Below are positions 24,163 through 31,886 of a DNA stretch of 35,283 nt, one piece after another. The DNA comes from Kiritimatiellia bacterium (GTDB lineage Bacteria; Verrucomicrobiota; Kiritimatiellia; CAIQIC01; Lenti-01). Position numbers and translations under genes: made by a program. A model generated the notes under the pieces. The model was not told the DNA's origin and did not search any database. It saw nothing but the letters and a program-made list of their open reading frames with translations. The first letter of the stretch is position 1; each line of letters begins with the position of its first letter. The stretch covers positions 1 through 35,283 of the forward strand of contig JAFTAH010000153.1 in the NCBI GenBank assembly GCA_017458625.1, written 5' to 3'.

Positions 24163-25383
24163 ATGACCGCTCCACATCTCCCCCCGCCGCCCAGCCCCGT
24201 TCCCATTCCCGTCCCCGACTACCGCGGCGGCTCGCTTCTCAACCTCATGTCATCCCTCATCCGGGGGCAGGGCGGCCACTGCGCCCACGCCCCCCTTCGC
24301 GCCCTCCCGTCCGCCGCCGTCAAGGGCCACCGCCACGTCATACTGCTCCTCCTCGACGGCATGGGGGCCGGACAGCTCGACCACTACCTCGCCTCCCCCT
24401 CCCGCCGCCGCGACTCCCCCTTCTTCGCCTCCCACCAGCCCCTGGCCGTGATCGACACGGTCTCCCCCGCCACCACCGCCGCCGTCGTCACGACCGTGGC
24501 GACCGGCACCTCCCCCGCCGAACACGGCATCCTCGGCTGGCATCTGCACTTCCCCGACCTCGGCATCTCCGGCCCGCTCCTTCCCTACCGCACGCGCACA
24601 GGCGCCCCGATGGCCCCCGACGAGTTCCCTCTTGCCGCCTACCTGCGCCTCCCCTGCCCTCTCGCCACCATCTCCCGCGCCCGCCACCTCGTCTCCGTTG
24701 CCGGCATCCCCGACTCCCCCACCACCCGCGCCCAGCCCTGGTGGACGACCCGCCGCGCCTATTCCACCCTCCCCGAACTCCGCAACCACCTTGTCGCCAT
24801 CGCCCGCGAACGTCCCCAATCCTACACCTATGCCTACTGGGACCACTACGACTCCGTCTGCCATGCCTCTGGCCCCCTCTCCCGCCCGGCCGTCGCCCAC
24901 CTCAAGGAGCTCGATCGCCTCCTGGCCGACCTCGCCGACGCCTTCGCCCACCTCCCCGAGCCGCCCCTGCTTCTGGTCATCGCCGACCACGGCCTGACAC
25001 CCGTCGAGCGCCTCCTCGACCTCTCCAAGATTCCCGGCCTCTACGCCACCTTCGCCACCCTCCCCTCCGGCGATGCCCGCTGCGTCCACCTCTACCTCCG
25101 CCCCGGCCGCGTCCACGACGCCCTGGCCCTCCTCAACGCCCCGCCCCTCGCCGGCACCCACACCCTCCTCACCGGCGAGCAATACCTGGCCTCCGGCCTC
25201 CTCGGCCCCGGACGCCCCCATCCCGACCTGACCTCCCGTGTCGGCGACTACGTCCTGCTGGCCGCACCCGGCATCATCTTCCAGTTCCCCGCCCCCTATT
25301 CCCGCGTCTTCCACTTCAAGGGCCACCACTCCGGCCTCCTCCCCGCCGAAACCCGCATCCCCCTCTTCGCCCTCGGCCTCTAG
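24163..25383 (+). CDS. Alkaline-phosphatase-superfamily hydrolase (nucleotide pyrophosphatase/phosphodiesterase type)
   Basis: The 406-residue protein carries the metal-site motifs of the type I phosphodiesterase/nucleotide pyrophosphatase branch. These are LLLLDGMG with Asp65, the nucleophile region SPATTA (Thr104/Thr105) followed by ATGTSPAEHGILGW, DHYDSVCH (Asp227, His228, Asp230, His234), ADHG (Asp275, His276) and KGHHSG (His388/His389). Two Zn ions would be bound. No signal peptide is present; the start is Pro-rich (MTAPHLPPPPSP) and the enzyme seems cytoplasmic. The substrate may be a phosphodiester or phosphomonoester. The stop TAG (25381-25383) lies in the CTAG of the adjacent MITE-like element. 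The ATG at 24163 has no clear ribosome site; the glyS terminator lies between. Confidence 0.9.
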   Translation: MTAPHLPPPPSPVPIPVPDYRGGSLLNLMSSLIRGQGGHCAHAPLRALPSAAVKGHRHVILLLLDGMGAGQLDHYLASPSRRRDSPFFASHQPLAVIDTVSPATTAAVVTTVATGTSPAEHGILGWHLHFPDLGISGPLLPYRTRTGAPMAPDEFPLAAYLRLPCPLATISRARHLVSVAGIPDSPTTRAQPWWTTRRAYSTLPELRNHLVAIARERPQSYTYAYWDHYDSVCHASGPLSRPAVAHLKELDRLLADLADAFAHLPEPPLLLVIADHGLTPVERLLDLSKIPGLYATFATLPSGDARCVHLYLRPGRVHDALALLNAPPLAGTHTLLTGEQYLASGLLGPGRPHPDLTSRVGDYVLLAAPGIIFQFPAPYSRVFHFKGHHSGLLPAETRIPLFALGL

Positions 25384-25585
25384 AGCGATTCTAAATGATG
25401 TATAGGCTTTTTTGGGGGTAAGGCATGCCCTGTTCCCAAGCAGAGCATGCGGCCCAGTTTGTCAAATAGAAAGGGCACTCTTCAGGGAGGGCGGTGGTTT
25501 TTGGTTGGTCAAGTACTGGATGATTCGTTTCGCGGCGGCCTCCTGGTTCGCCTCGTGCGGCTACACTTTTCTTGGACCGCTCTAG
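25380..25585. mobile_element. MITE-like element copy 2, CTAG-bounded, 206 bp
   Basis: The element starts CTAGAGCGATT at 25380 and ends with GGCTACACTTTT...CCGCTCTAG at 25585. The reverse complement of the right end reads CTAGAGC, then AAGAAAAGTGTAGCCG, close to copy 1. The left end is more diverged. The interior differs from copies 1 and 3 and holds a 31-codon minus-strand open stretch ending in TGA (25462-25557), possibly a passenger gene fragment. Its left CTAG provides the stop codon of the hydrolase gene at 24163-25383. Confidence 0.7.
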
Positions 25586-25862
25586 AGCAATTTACGAAAT
25601 ACTATAGCCGTTTTGGTGAAATTGATAGGTAGGGGCCGACCGCCGGGCGGCCCGGTCGGGAAAGGGAGGATAAAGAGCGGGCAAGGGGCGACAACGGGAT
25701 TGAGACGTTTATGGGCGGTTTTGGCAACCGGCCCGCCCGGCGGTCGGGCCCTACCAATCTGTGGCTACACTATTTCGAAAGCCGTTCTAGCCCTCCCCGT
25801 TGTCGCAACGCCGGCCCCTACGTTGCCTCTCCTCCCCCCAACCCCTGCAATTCCCCGCCCCT
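25384..25862. other. 479-bp convergent intergenic region made mostly of two MITE-like elements
   Basis: Positions 25380-25790 are two tandem CTAG-bounded elements sharing one CTAG. 25791-25862 is C-rich and contains nothing I recognise. The gene on the plus strand ends at 25383 and that on the minus strand at 25863. Confidence 0.8.
25582..25790. mobile_element. MITE-like element copy 3, CTAG-bounded, 209 bp
   Basis: The left end reads CTAGAGCAATTTACGAAATA and the reverse complement of the right end (25771-25790) reads CTAGAACGGCTTTCGAAATA; both continue into a TAGCC block. A second inner pair of arms (TAGGGGCCGACCGCCGGGCGG near 25629 and its counterpart near 25729-25755) is also complementary. 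It shares its left CTAG (25582-25585) with copy 2, as expected if one element inserted into the other's terminal target. Confidence 0.75.
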
Positions 25863-26495
25863 CTACGTCTCGCCTCCAGACCTGTCCGTTTCCTTTTCCT
25901 GGTCGCTTGGCGCAGGCGGATGGGGCCGTTTTGGCGGCGGCGGACTACGCGGGGTCAGCTTGTCCGAAATCTCCGCAAGCAGCCGTTCGACATGCTCCTG
26001 CCGCAACGCGGCCGCCCGCGTGGCGCCCAGCACCCAGAGCAGCACCAGCGGCACGAAGATGGCCAGCACCGCGCACAAGGCCCCCAGTAGCATCGTCTGC
26101 GCATTCTCCAGCCGGGTGGCAAGACTTGCCCCGCCAACGATGCACAGGACCAGCAGACCGGCCATGAGCAGAATCTGGAAACTCCCCACCTGCACCGGCA
26201 CCTCCAGCATCCGCAGCTTGAAATGGCCCGCGCCCGCCTCTCGTCCCCTCTGCAAGGCGTCCGGCATCTTGAGCTCCGGCTTCTGGGCCTTGCGTCCCAG
26301 CTTCCGGGACTGCGGCTTCGGCGGCATCTTGAAGGCGGGCCCTTTCCTGGCAGGAGATGTGGCGGTTTCCTGATGCTGGCCCTCGTCCGCATGGACGGTA
26401 AACGCCTTGCCACAGGCCACGCAGTCCATGCGCGAGCCCGCCTGTTCGGCCGGTAGCTCGTATTCATGCCCGCAATGGAAGCAATGGACCTTCAC
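25863..26495 (-). CDS. Zinc-ribbon protein with two membrane helices
   Basis: The proposed 210-residue product starts at GTG 26495 directly with a zinc ribbon, HCFHCGHEYEL...MDCVACGKAF (Cys5/Cys8, Cys25/Cys28), of the MJ0042-like type. A Lys-rich basic linker (about 50-90) follows, then two hydrophobic helices (about 104-123 and 134-157) and a helical, Pro-rich charged tail. The ribbon and tail would lie in the cytoplasm. The open frame extends to 26603, but it overlaps the preceding gene and has low-complexity Arg/Gly codons, so the start at 26495 is preferred, with a GTG at about 26540 as alternative. It is the last gene in the minus-strand run. Function unknown. Confidence 0.72.
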   Translation of the reverse strand: MKVHCFHCGHEYELPAEQAGSRMDCVACGKAFTVHADEGQHQETATSPARKGPAFKMPPKPQSRKLGRKAQKPELKMPDALQRGREAGAGHFKLRMLEVPVQVGSFQILLMAGLLVLCIVGGASLATRLENAQTMLLGALCAVLAIFVPLVLLWVLGATRAAALRQEHVERLLAEISDKLTPRSPPPPKRPHPPAPSDQEKETDRSGGET

Positions 26496-26541
26496 GCCAT
26501 GCCCGCCGACACCGCCAAACCCTCCGCAGCCCACTCCCCGC

Positions 26542-27600
26542 CTACTCCTTGACGCTCCACAGCACCTCGATGTCCTGGGCGTTCGCTTCCGCCCATTTCT
26601 CATACGCGCGCCAGACGGCCGGTTCCTTGCGGTCGCACGGGAACTGCCCCTTCACTACGCGCTCGTACGTGGCATCCAGGTCGTCCTCGGACTGCGAAAC
26701 CTGGTCGGCCAGATCCGTTGAAATGTCCTGGTAGACCAGCGTCTCGCCGTTCTGCAGCTGGAAGGTCAGCGTCTGCTCGGAAAGGCTGTAGGCAATGGTC
26801 AGGAAGTAGCGGCTGATCCCGACCACGGCGCTATCCACCTCCATGGCGTAGTCGTTCTCGGTCTCGGGCGTCTCGGGAATGTCAGCCAGCAAAGTGTCTG
26901 CCACCGGCTCTTCCGCCACCGCGTCCGAGACCTCCGCCACCGCACCTTCTTCGTCCACCGGGTCGCTCCCGCCCAGGTCAACCTCTTCGTCCTCCGTCTC
27001 CCCGCCGAGCTTGGCCGGTTCCAGGGGGACATCCTGCCCCTTGGTGGCAAAAAACGCCTCATGTTCGGCCTTCAGCTCGTCGTACCGAACCTGAAGCGCA
27101 TGGAGGTCATTCATTGCCTTCACGCGCTCGTCGAGGGCCCGCTTCGTCTCCTGGCGCGCATCCGCGATCTGTTCCGACGTCTCCTGCCGTGCGGCCTCGG
27201 CGGCGGCGGCGGCCTGGGACCGTGCCGATGCCGCCACGATATCTACCCGCTTTTCCGCCGCCTCGGCGCGACCGCGGTATTCCGCGATCTCGGTCTTCTG
27301 GGCGGCAACCGTGCCTTCCGCCAAGTCCAGGCGCGACCGCAAATCCGACGCCAGCTGCAAGATTTCGCGCTCGAGCCTTTCATCGGACAGCGCTGTAGCC
27401 GGCATCGTGGAGTCCGCCGCCTCGCCTTCCGCTGCCTGTTCCGCTGCTGGCGCCGCCACTTCGGCCAGTTTTGCATGGACCCGGCCCAGCATGTCGTGCA
27501 TATCGAGGGCCAGGAGCCGTTGCCCGTTGCCCCACACCGCCAGACCGGCGGCAGCAGCAACAGCAAGGACGAGGAGAAGGGCGAGAAGGGTGCTTTTCAT
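26542..27600 (-). CDS. Membrane-anchored coiled-coil protein with possible C-terminal KTSC-like domain
   Basis: The 352-residue product has an N-terminal membrane helix (about 3-23), then a long coiled coil (about 70-185; repeated Ala/Glu/Arg with few Pro or Gly). An acidic linker (about 200-255, EDEEVDLGGSDPVDEEG) is followed by a compact C-terminal domain (about 258-330) whose ISRYFLTIAYSLSEQTLTFQLQNGETLVYQDIS pattern resembles the KTSC fold; that call is tentative. The ATG at 27600 has AGGAG (27607-27611, minus strand) six bases upstream. It is 30 bp downstream of the YbjN-like gene and probably in the same operon. Likely a bitopic envelope protein with the coiled coil outside the membrane. 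Confidence 0.75.
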   Translation of the reverse strand: MKSTLLALLLVLAVAAAAGLAVWGNGQRLLALDMHDMLGRVHAKLAEVAAPAAEQAAEGEAADSTMPATALSDERLEREILQLASDLRSRLDLAEGTVAAQKTEIAEYRGRAEAAEKRVDIVAASARSQAAAAAEAARQETSEQIADARQETKRALDERVKAMNDLHALQVRYDELKAEHEAFFATKGQDVPLEPAKLGGETEDEEVDLGGSDPVDEEGAVAEVSDAVAEEPVADTLLADIPETPETENDYAMEVDSAVVGISRYFLTIAYSLSEQTLTFQLQNGETLVYQDISTDLADQVSQSEDDLDATYERVVKGQFPCDRKEPAVWRAYEKWAEANAQDIEVLWSVKE

Positions 27601-27630
27601 GGGATGCTCCTGGGGTTGGGAACGGGTGAA

Positions 27631-28377
27631 CTAGTATTCGTCGGTTTCGAGGGCTTCCTCTTCGTAGGCATCTGCCGATTTCGCAACGGCCCAGATGACC
27701 GCTTCCAAATCCTCGAAGTCCAGGTCGCCGGGCACTTTTGCGACAAACAGCAGCTTGCCCTCCAGCACCTGCCACGCGCCAAGCTTCTTGGCGGAGGAAT
27801 CTTCCATCCGTTCCAGCAGCTCGCCCCGGGTCAGCATGCCCTCGCCGCCTAGCGAATACACCTCGCGGATGAACATCTCCCCGAGCTGTTCGGTCGACGA
27901 GGAGATGACGACTAGCTGCGTCCGCCCCGACTCGAACTCCATTATGGCGCGAAAGTTCCCCGAATCAGAGATTTCATACTTGAACCGGTTCGCATCCAAC
28001 ATCGCCTTCAACTCTAGGTCGGCGCCTTTTTTCTGCGCCTCGGCGGCATCGTCCAGCGCGGCCACGAGGCTGGTCTTTGCTTTGCCCACCTCCACCGCGT
28101 CCGCCGCTGCTGCGGCCGACTCGGCCGACGCCTCGGGGGTGCCGGACGATTGCTCCGCAACTGCTCCCTCGAACTCGAATGGATCAAAGTCCGCCGACGA
28201 TGCCTCCGACGTCGGTTCGGTCAGTTGAACCACCGTGGCCGCCTTGTCCCCGGCCATCGTGACCAACGGGTCGGGCACGGCGACCTCTCCCCGCGCGATG
28301 TCCACTCCCGCGGCAATTCCTGCCAGCACCACTGCGCCCACAACCATCTTCAACCATTCACTTGTCTTCACTTGCAT
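27631..28377 (-). CDS. Membrane-anchored YbjN-like (Tir-chaperone-fold-like) protein
   Basis: The 248-residue product has one N-terminal membrane helix (about 9-27), an acidic Ser/Ala-rich spacer (about 50-95) and a C-terminal globular region (about 120-248). That region alternates strands and helices and ends in VLEGKLLFVAKVPGDLDFEDLEAVIWAVAKSAD, reminiscent of the YbjN/type III chaperone-like fold. The resemblance is a pattern impression, not proof. The ATG at 28377 has CCTCC on the + strand (28385-28389), that is GGAGG, seven bases upstream. It follows nadC by 39 bp and precedes the coiled-coil gene by 30 bp. A protein-binding or assembly role at the membrane would fit. Confidence 0.72.
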   Translation of the reverse strand: MQVKTSEWLKMVVGAVVLAGIAAGVDIARGEVAVPDPLVTMAGDKAATVVQLTEPTSEASSADFDPFEFEGAVAEQSSGTPEASAESAAAAADAVEVGKAKTSLVAALDDAAEAQKKGADLELKAMLDANRFKYEISDSGNFRAIMEFESGRTQLVVISSSTEQLGEMFIREVYSLGGEGMLTRGELLERMEDSSAKKLGAWQVLEGKLLFVAKVPGDLDFEDLEAVIWAVAKSADAYEEEALETDEY

Positions 28378-28416
28378 GCGTATGCCTCCAGGTAATCTCT
28401 TGAACTCGACCCAAAC

Positions 28417-29337
28417 TCAATTCTCGCCATCCTCCGCCGGACTCCCCTCCCCCTTTTCGAAGTCGAGACCCAAATCGGCGGCCTTCGGCGAATGCGTCAG
28501 CGCCCCGATGGAGATGGCATCGACCCCGGCCGCCGCATACGCCTCCGCCGTCGCCTCCGTGATGCCGCCCGACGCCTCCGTCAGGCACTTCCCCCGGCAC
28601 AGCGAGACCGCATCGGCCACCTGGGCCGGGGTGAAGTTGTCCAGCAGCACCCAATCCGGCTGCCCCGGCAACGCCTCCCGCAGCTGGTCCAGCGTGTCAA
28701 CCTCGATCTCCAGCTTGACGTCGGGAAAACGCTCCCGAGCCGCCCGCACGGCATCCGCCAATGTCCCCTTCCCGCGCCCTTGCCAGAACGCGAGGTGGTT
28801 GTCCTTGATAAGGATGGCGTCGTAGAGACCCATGCGATGATTCGTCCCGCCGCCGCAGGCCACCGCGTACTTGTCGAGGTGCCGCCAGCCGGGCAGCGTC
28901 TTGCGCGTGTCCAGCAGCTTCGTCCCGTAGGGGGCCAACCGCGCCACCAGCCGGGCGGTCGCGGTCGCGATGCCCGACAGCCGCTGCATGACGTTCAGTG
29001 CCGTCCGCTCCCCCGCCAGCAGCTCCCGCGCCGGCCCCTCCACCCGGAGCACGTCCGTCCCGGCCTCGACCGCCGTCCCGTCATCCACGAGCACCTCCGC
29101 CCACACGCCCGCCTGCTGTCCCAGATAGTCCGCCGCCAGCCCGAAGATGTTCATCGCCAGCTCCGCTCCGCACACCACCAGCGGCTCGCGCGCCCGGATC
29201 ACCGCCCGCGCAGTCGCCCCCGCATCGACCAGCGCCAGGCTCGTCAGGTCGCCTGTCCCGATGTCGTCCGCCAGCGCTTTCCGAAACTGCTCCTCCGTCC
29301 AGCCGTCCCACGCAAATGTGTGCTGCCCGTCCGTCAT
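28417..29337 (-). CDS. nadC: Nicotinate-nucleotide pyrophosphorylase (quinolinate phosphoribosyltransferase)
   Basis: The 306-residue enzyme converts quinolinate and PRPP to nicotinate mononucleotide in de novo NAD synthesis (EC 2.4.2.19). The signature runs DTRKTLPG (143-150), AVACGGGTNHR (158-168), then LYDAILIKDNH (171-181). The catalytic and PRPP-binding Arg/Lys/His residues are all there, followed by EIEVDTLDQL, LLDNF and the terminal EASGGI. The length is close to the usual 280-300. The ATG at 29337 has AGGAGG (minus strand) ten bases upstream, which overlaps the ptsP stop codon. The upstream in-frame extension has no nadC similarity. It sits between ptsP and three membrane-protein genes, and its partners nadA and nadB are not in the window. 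Confidence 0.96.
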   Translation of the reverse strand: MTDGQHTFAWDGWTEEQFRKALADDIGTGDLTSLALVDAGATARAVIRAREPLVVCGAELAMNIFGLAADYLGQQAGVWAEVLVDDGTAVEAGTDVLRVEGPARELLAGERTALNVMQRLSGIATATARLVARLAPYGTKLLDTRKTLPGWRHLDKYAVACGGGTNHRMGLYDAILIKDNHLAFWQGRGKGTLADAVRAARERFPDVKLEIEVDTLDQLREALPGQPDWVLLDNFTPAQVADAVSLCRGKCLTEASGGITEATAEAYAAAGVDAISIGALTHSPKAADLGLDFEKGEGSPAEDGEN

Positions 29338-29351
29338 GGCCTCATCTCCTC

Positions 29352-31700
29352 CTACTGGCCGGAAGCTTGTCCGGCTCCCTCTCTCCCTTTGCCCCGGGGC
29401 TCCCGTCCCCAGATGTCCGCCAGATAGGACTCGACTTCCGCCACGCGTCCCATCTCGAGCATCCGGGCCGCCTGGCGCTCCGCCAGGCCGACGTCGATGT
29501 GCTCGATGGACTGCTGCACCCGAGGAATGGCCGTCGGATCCATCGACAACGTCCTCAGCCCGATGCCCAGCAGGAACGGCAGCAGCTGCGAGTCCGTCGC
29601 CAGGTCGCCGCACAGCGACACGTCCTTGCCCTCGCTGTTTCCCGCCCGCACGATACGCGCCAGGCACCGCAGCACCGCCGGATGGTGCGGCGTGAAGAAG
29701 TCCGCCACCGACTCGTTCGTCCGGTCGACTGCCAGCAGGTACTGGATGAGGTCGTTGGACCCAATCGACAGGAAGTCTGCCTCCTTGGCCAGATCCTCGA
29801 CGATCCACACCGCCGCTGGCAGTTCCACCATCACGCCCAGCTCCGGGAGCCGCGCCTCCGTCCCCTCCTTCTCCAGCTCGCGATAGCACGCGTAGGTGAT
29901 GTCGCGCGCCTGCAGGAACTCGTCGATGGAGTCCACCATCGGGAACATTAGCCGCGCGTTCGCCGCCCCGGCCGAGGCCCGCAGCAAGGCTCGGACCTGC
30001 GTCTTGAAGATGGCCGGATTCCGGAACGAGAACCGCAACGCCCGCAGCCCCAGCACCGGATTCTCCTCGTGCTGCACGGGAAAATACGACAGCGCCTTGT
30101 CGCCGCCGATGTCGAGCGTCCGGAACACCACCGGCCGTCCCCCCATCTGGTCGATTGCCGCCTTGTAGAAAAGGTACTGTTCCTCCTCCGTCGGGAACGA
30201 CGACCGCACGATGAACGGGAACTCCGTCCGGTACAGCCCCACCCCGTCCGCGCGCACCTTCTTGGCGAACTCCAGCTCGCTGACCAGGTTGAGATTCGCG
30301 CGGAGCGAGATCTTCACCCCGTCCTTGGTCAGCGTCTGCTCCTTGACCGCGAAGCCCCGCTGCTCCATGGCGGCCCGCTGGCGCACCATCTCCCGCGCGG
30401 CCTGCGCCGCCTCCTCCCCCGGACGTACGATGATCTTGCCGCTCCTGCCGTCCAGCAGCATGGGAGTCTGCTCCGGAATGTGCAACAGCCGCTCGTCCTG
30501 CGCAATCACCAGCGGCAGCCGCAGCGCCTTGGCCAGAATCGCCACATGGCTGTGCTGCCCGCCCGATAGCAGGATCAGGGCCGCCGCCCCTTCCGCCGAC
30601 AGCTTCAGGATGTCCGACGGCAGCAGCTCCCGCGCAATCACGATCTGCCCGCTGTAGTCCGGCAGCTCCGTCACGTCCTTGCGCCCCGTGCCCACCGACA
30701 CCAGATTGCTCAGCAGGCGGTGCCCCAGATCCTCCACGTCCAGCACCTTCTCCTTGAGCAACGACACCCCGGACTGCAGCAGCATCGTCTTGTAGGCGCG
30801 AATCTCGGCCAGCGCCGCCTCGTAGGCGTCCTCGCCCTTCGCAATGCGGGCGCGGATCTGCCCCGCGAACGCCTCGTCCCGCAGCATCAGCACGTGGGCC
30901 CCGAAGATCATCGACGCCGCATCGTGCAGCTTGGCCTCCAGCGCCCCCTGCAAGTCGATCAGCTGCGCGTCCGTGGCCGCGAAGGCCTGCTCGAAGTCCT
31001 CGGCCCCGAGCTGCCGCAGCCCCGCCGGACGCCCCTGGTCCTCCGCCAGATAGTGCCCGATCTGCGTCGCCAGCCCCACCGCCACCCTACCGGCCGCTCC
31101 CTGCCCCTGCACCGTATGCGTCCCCGGACCGAACCCCTTCTCCTCCACCCGCTCCGCCACCGGCGTCCCGCTCCCCCCGTTCAGCTGCATGAACAACGCC
31201 GCGTTCTCGATGACGCCGCCCAGCTGCGCCGCAATCACCTGCAACGCCCGCTCGTCGTTCGGCGTGAAGTAGTTCCACTGCGGATCCTGCACCACGATGA
31301 CCCCTACCCCCCGCATCCGTCGCAGGATCGGCACCGCCAGAAACCCCTGGAACCGGTCCTCCTGCAGCTCGGGCAGGTACATGAAGTGCGGATTGTCCTG
31401 CCCCCGCGCCTCCCGGATCGGCCGCCGCTTGAGCAGCGCCTGCCCCGTCAGCGAGTGGTCCAGCCGCAGCCGCAGCTTCCCCACCGCCCCGGGCGCCAGC
31501 CCCTGGTTCGCCCGCAGGACGAGCTCGCCCGTCGCCGGCTCGTACAGATAGATTGAGCACACCGCCGCCCGCATGTGCCAGGCGATCTTCGACACCGACT
31601 GCGCCAGAAACGCGTCCAGTCCCCGTTCCGTGTCGAACAGCCCCACCAGTTCGCTCACGTCCCAGAGCAGCGCCACTTCGTCTTTCCGAAAATCACTCAT
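29352..31700 (-). CDS. ptsP: Phosphoenolpyruvate-protein phosphotransferase with GAF domain (PtsP/EI-Ntr type)
   Basis: The 782-residue protein begins with a GAF domain (about 16-168), which in E. coli PtsP senses a small molecule such as glutamine. An enzyme I module follows. The phosphorylatable His385 lies in GGQHSHVAIL. The PEP-binding barrel carries VGLYRTEFPF (Arg491), RTLDIGGDK, ENPVLGLRAL, MFPMVDS, MVELPAAV, DFLSIGSNDLIQY and SLCGDLATD with Cys697. EI-Ntr autophosphorylates from PEP and passes phosphate to an NPr protein; no HPr/NPr gene is in the window. The ATG at 31700 begins the family's conserved N-terminus; the extension upstream does not. A second ribosome site is not evident. 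The operon continues into nadC. Confidence 0.95.
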   Translation of the reverse strand: MSDFRKDEVALLWDVSELVGLFDTERGLDAFLAQSVSKIAWHMRAAVCSIYLYEPATGELVLRANQGLAPGAVGKLRLRLDHSLTGQALLKRRPIREARGQDNPHFMYLPELQEDRFQGFLAVPILRRMRGVGVIVVQDPQWNYFTPNDERALQVIAAQLGGVIENAALFMQLNGGSGTPVAERVEEKGFGPGTHTVQGQGAAGRVAVGLATQIGHYLAEDQGRPAGLRQLGAEDFEQAFAATDAQLIDLQGALEAKLHDAASMIFGAHVLMLRDEAFAGQIRARIAKGEDAYEAALAEIRAYKTMLLQSGVSLLKEKVLDVEDLGHRLLSNLVSVGTGRKDVTELPDYSGQIVIARELLPSDILKLSAEGAAALILLSGGQHSHVAILAKALRLPLVIAQDERLLHIPEQTPMLLDGRSGKIIVRPGEEAAQAAREMVRQRAAMEQRGFAVKEQTLTKDGVKISLRANLNLVSELEFAKKVRADGVGLYRTEFPFIVRSSFPTEEEQYLFYKAAIDQMGGRPVVFRTLDIGGDKALSYFPVQHEENPVLGLRALRFSFRNPAIFKTQVRALLRASAGAANARLMFPMVDSIDEFLQARDITYACYRELEKEGTEARLPELGVMVELPAAVWIVEDLAKEADFLSIGSNDLIQYLLAVDRTNESVADFFTPHHPAVLRCLARIVRAGNSEGKDVSLCGDLATDSQLLPFLLGIGLRTLSMDPTAIPRVQQSIEHIDVGLAERQAARMLEMGRVAEVESYLADIWGREPRGKGREGAGQASGQ

Positions 31701-31753
31701 GCTGATACTTTTCCCGGCGGCCCCTGCAACGTTGCGCCGACCGCCTCGCGCAC

Positions 31754-31782
31754 ATCCTCTCACTCCCCCCCCCCCCTGTCAA
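31754..31782 (-). promoter_or_regulatory. Candidate ptsP promoter with 12-C spacer tract
   Basis: On the minus strand a perfect TTGACA (31777-31782) is followed by a 17-bp spacer containing twelve consecutive G and then a weak -10 GAGGAT (31754-31759, three of six matches). The spacer's length would change with the homopolymer. Confidence 0.4.
31765..31776. repeat. Homopolymer of 12 C
   Basis: Twelve consecutive C on the + strand lie between the proposed -10 and -35 of the ptsP promoter, in the 186-bp region shared with the divergent pseudopilin gene. Tracts of this kind are prone to slippage, so length could differ among cells. Confidence 0.85.
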
Positions 31783-31832
31783 CTCCATACCCCACCCTCG
31801 GATGTTCATGGGCCCTATCCCCGTTTGCATGA

Positions 31833-31861
31833 TTGCCCCGCCGCGCTTCCCGTGCTACCCT
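31833..31861 (+). promoter_or_regulatory. Candidate promoter of the pseudopilin gene
   Basis: TTGCCC (31833-31838) and TACCCT (31856-31861) are exactly 17 bp apart, leaving a leader of about 20 nt before ATG 31887. The match is modest (four and three of six). Confidence 0.35.
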
Positions 31862-31886
31862 TCGACCACTTTCAACGGAGTCGCCC

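Noticed and set aside
29338..29889. N-terminal extension of nadC
   Set aside because: It would overlap the 3' end of ptsP in another frame; the ATG at 29337 has a good ribosome site and normal family start.
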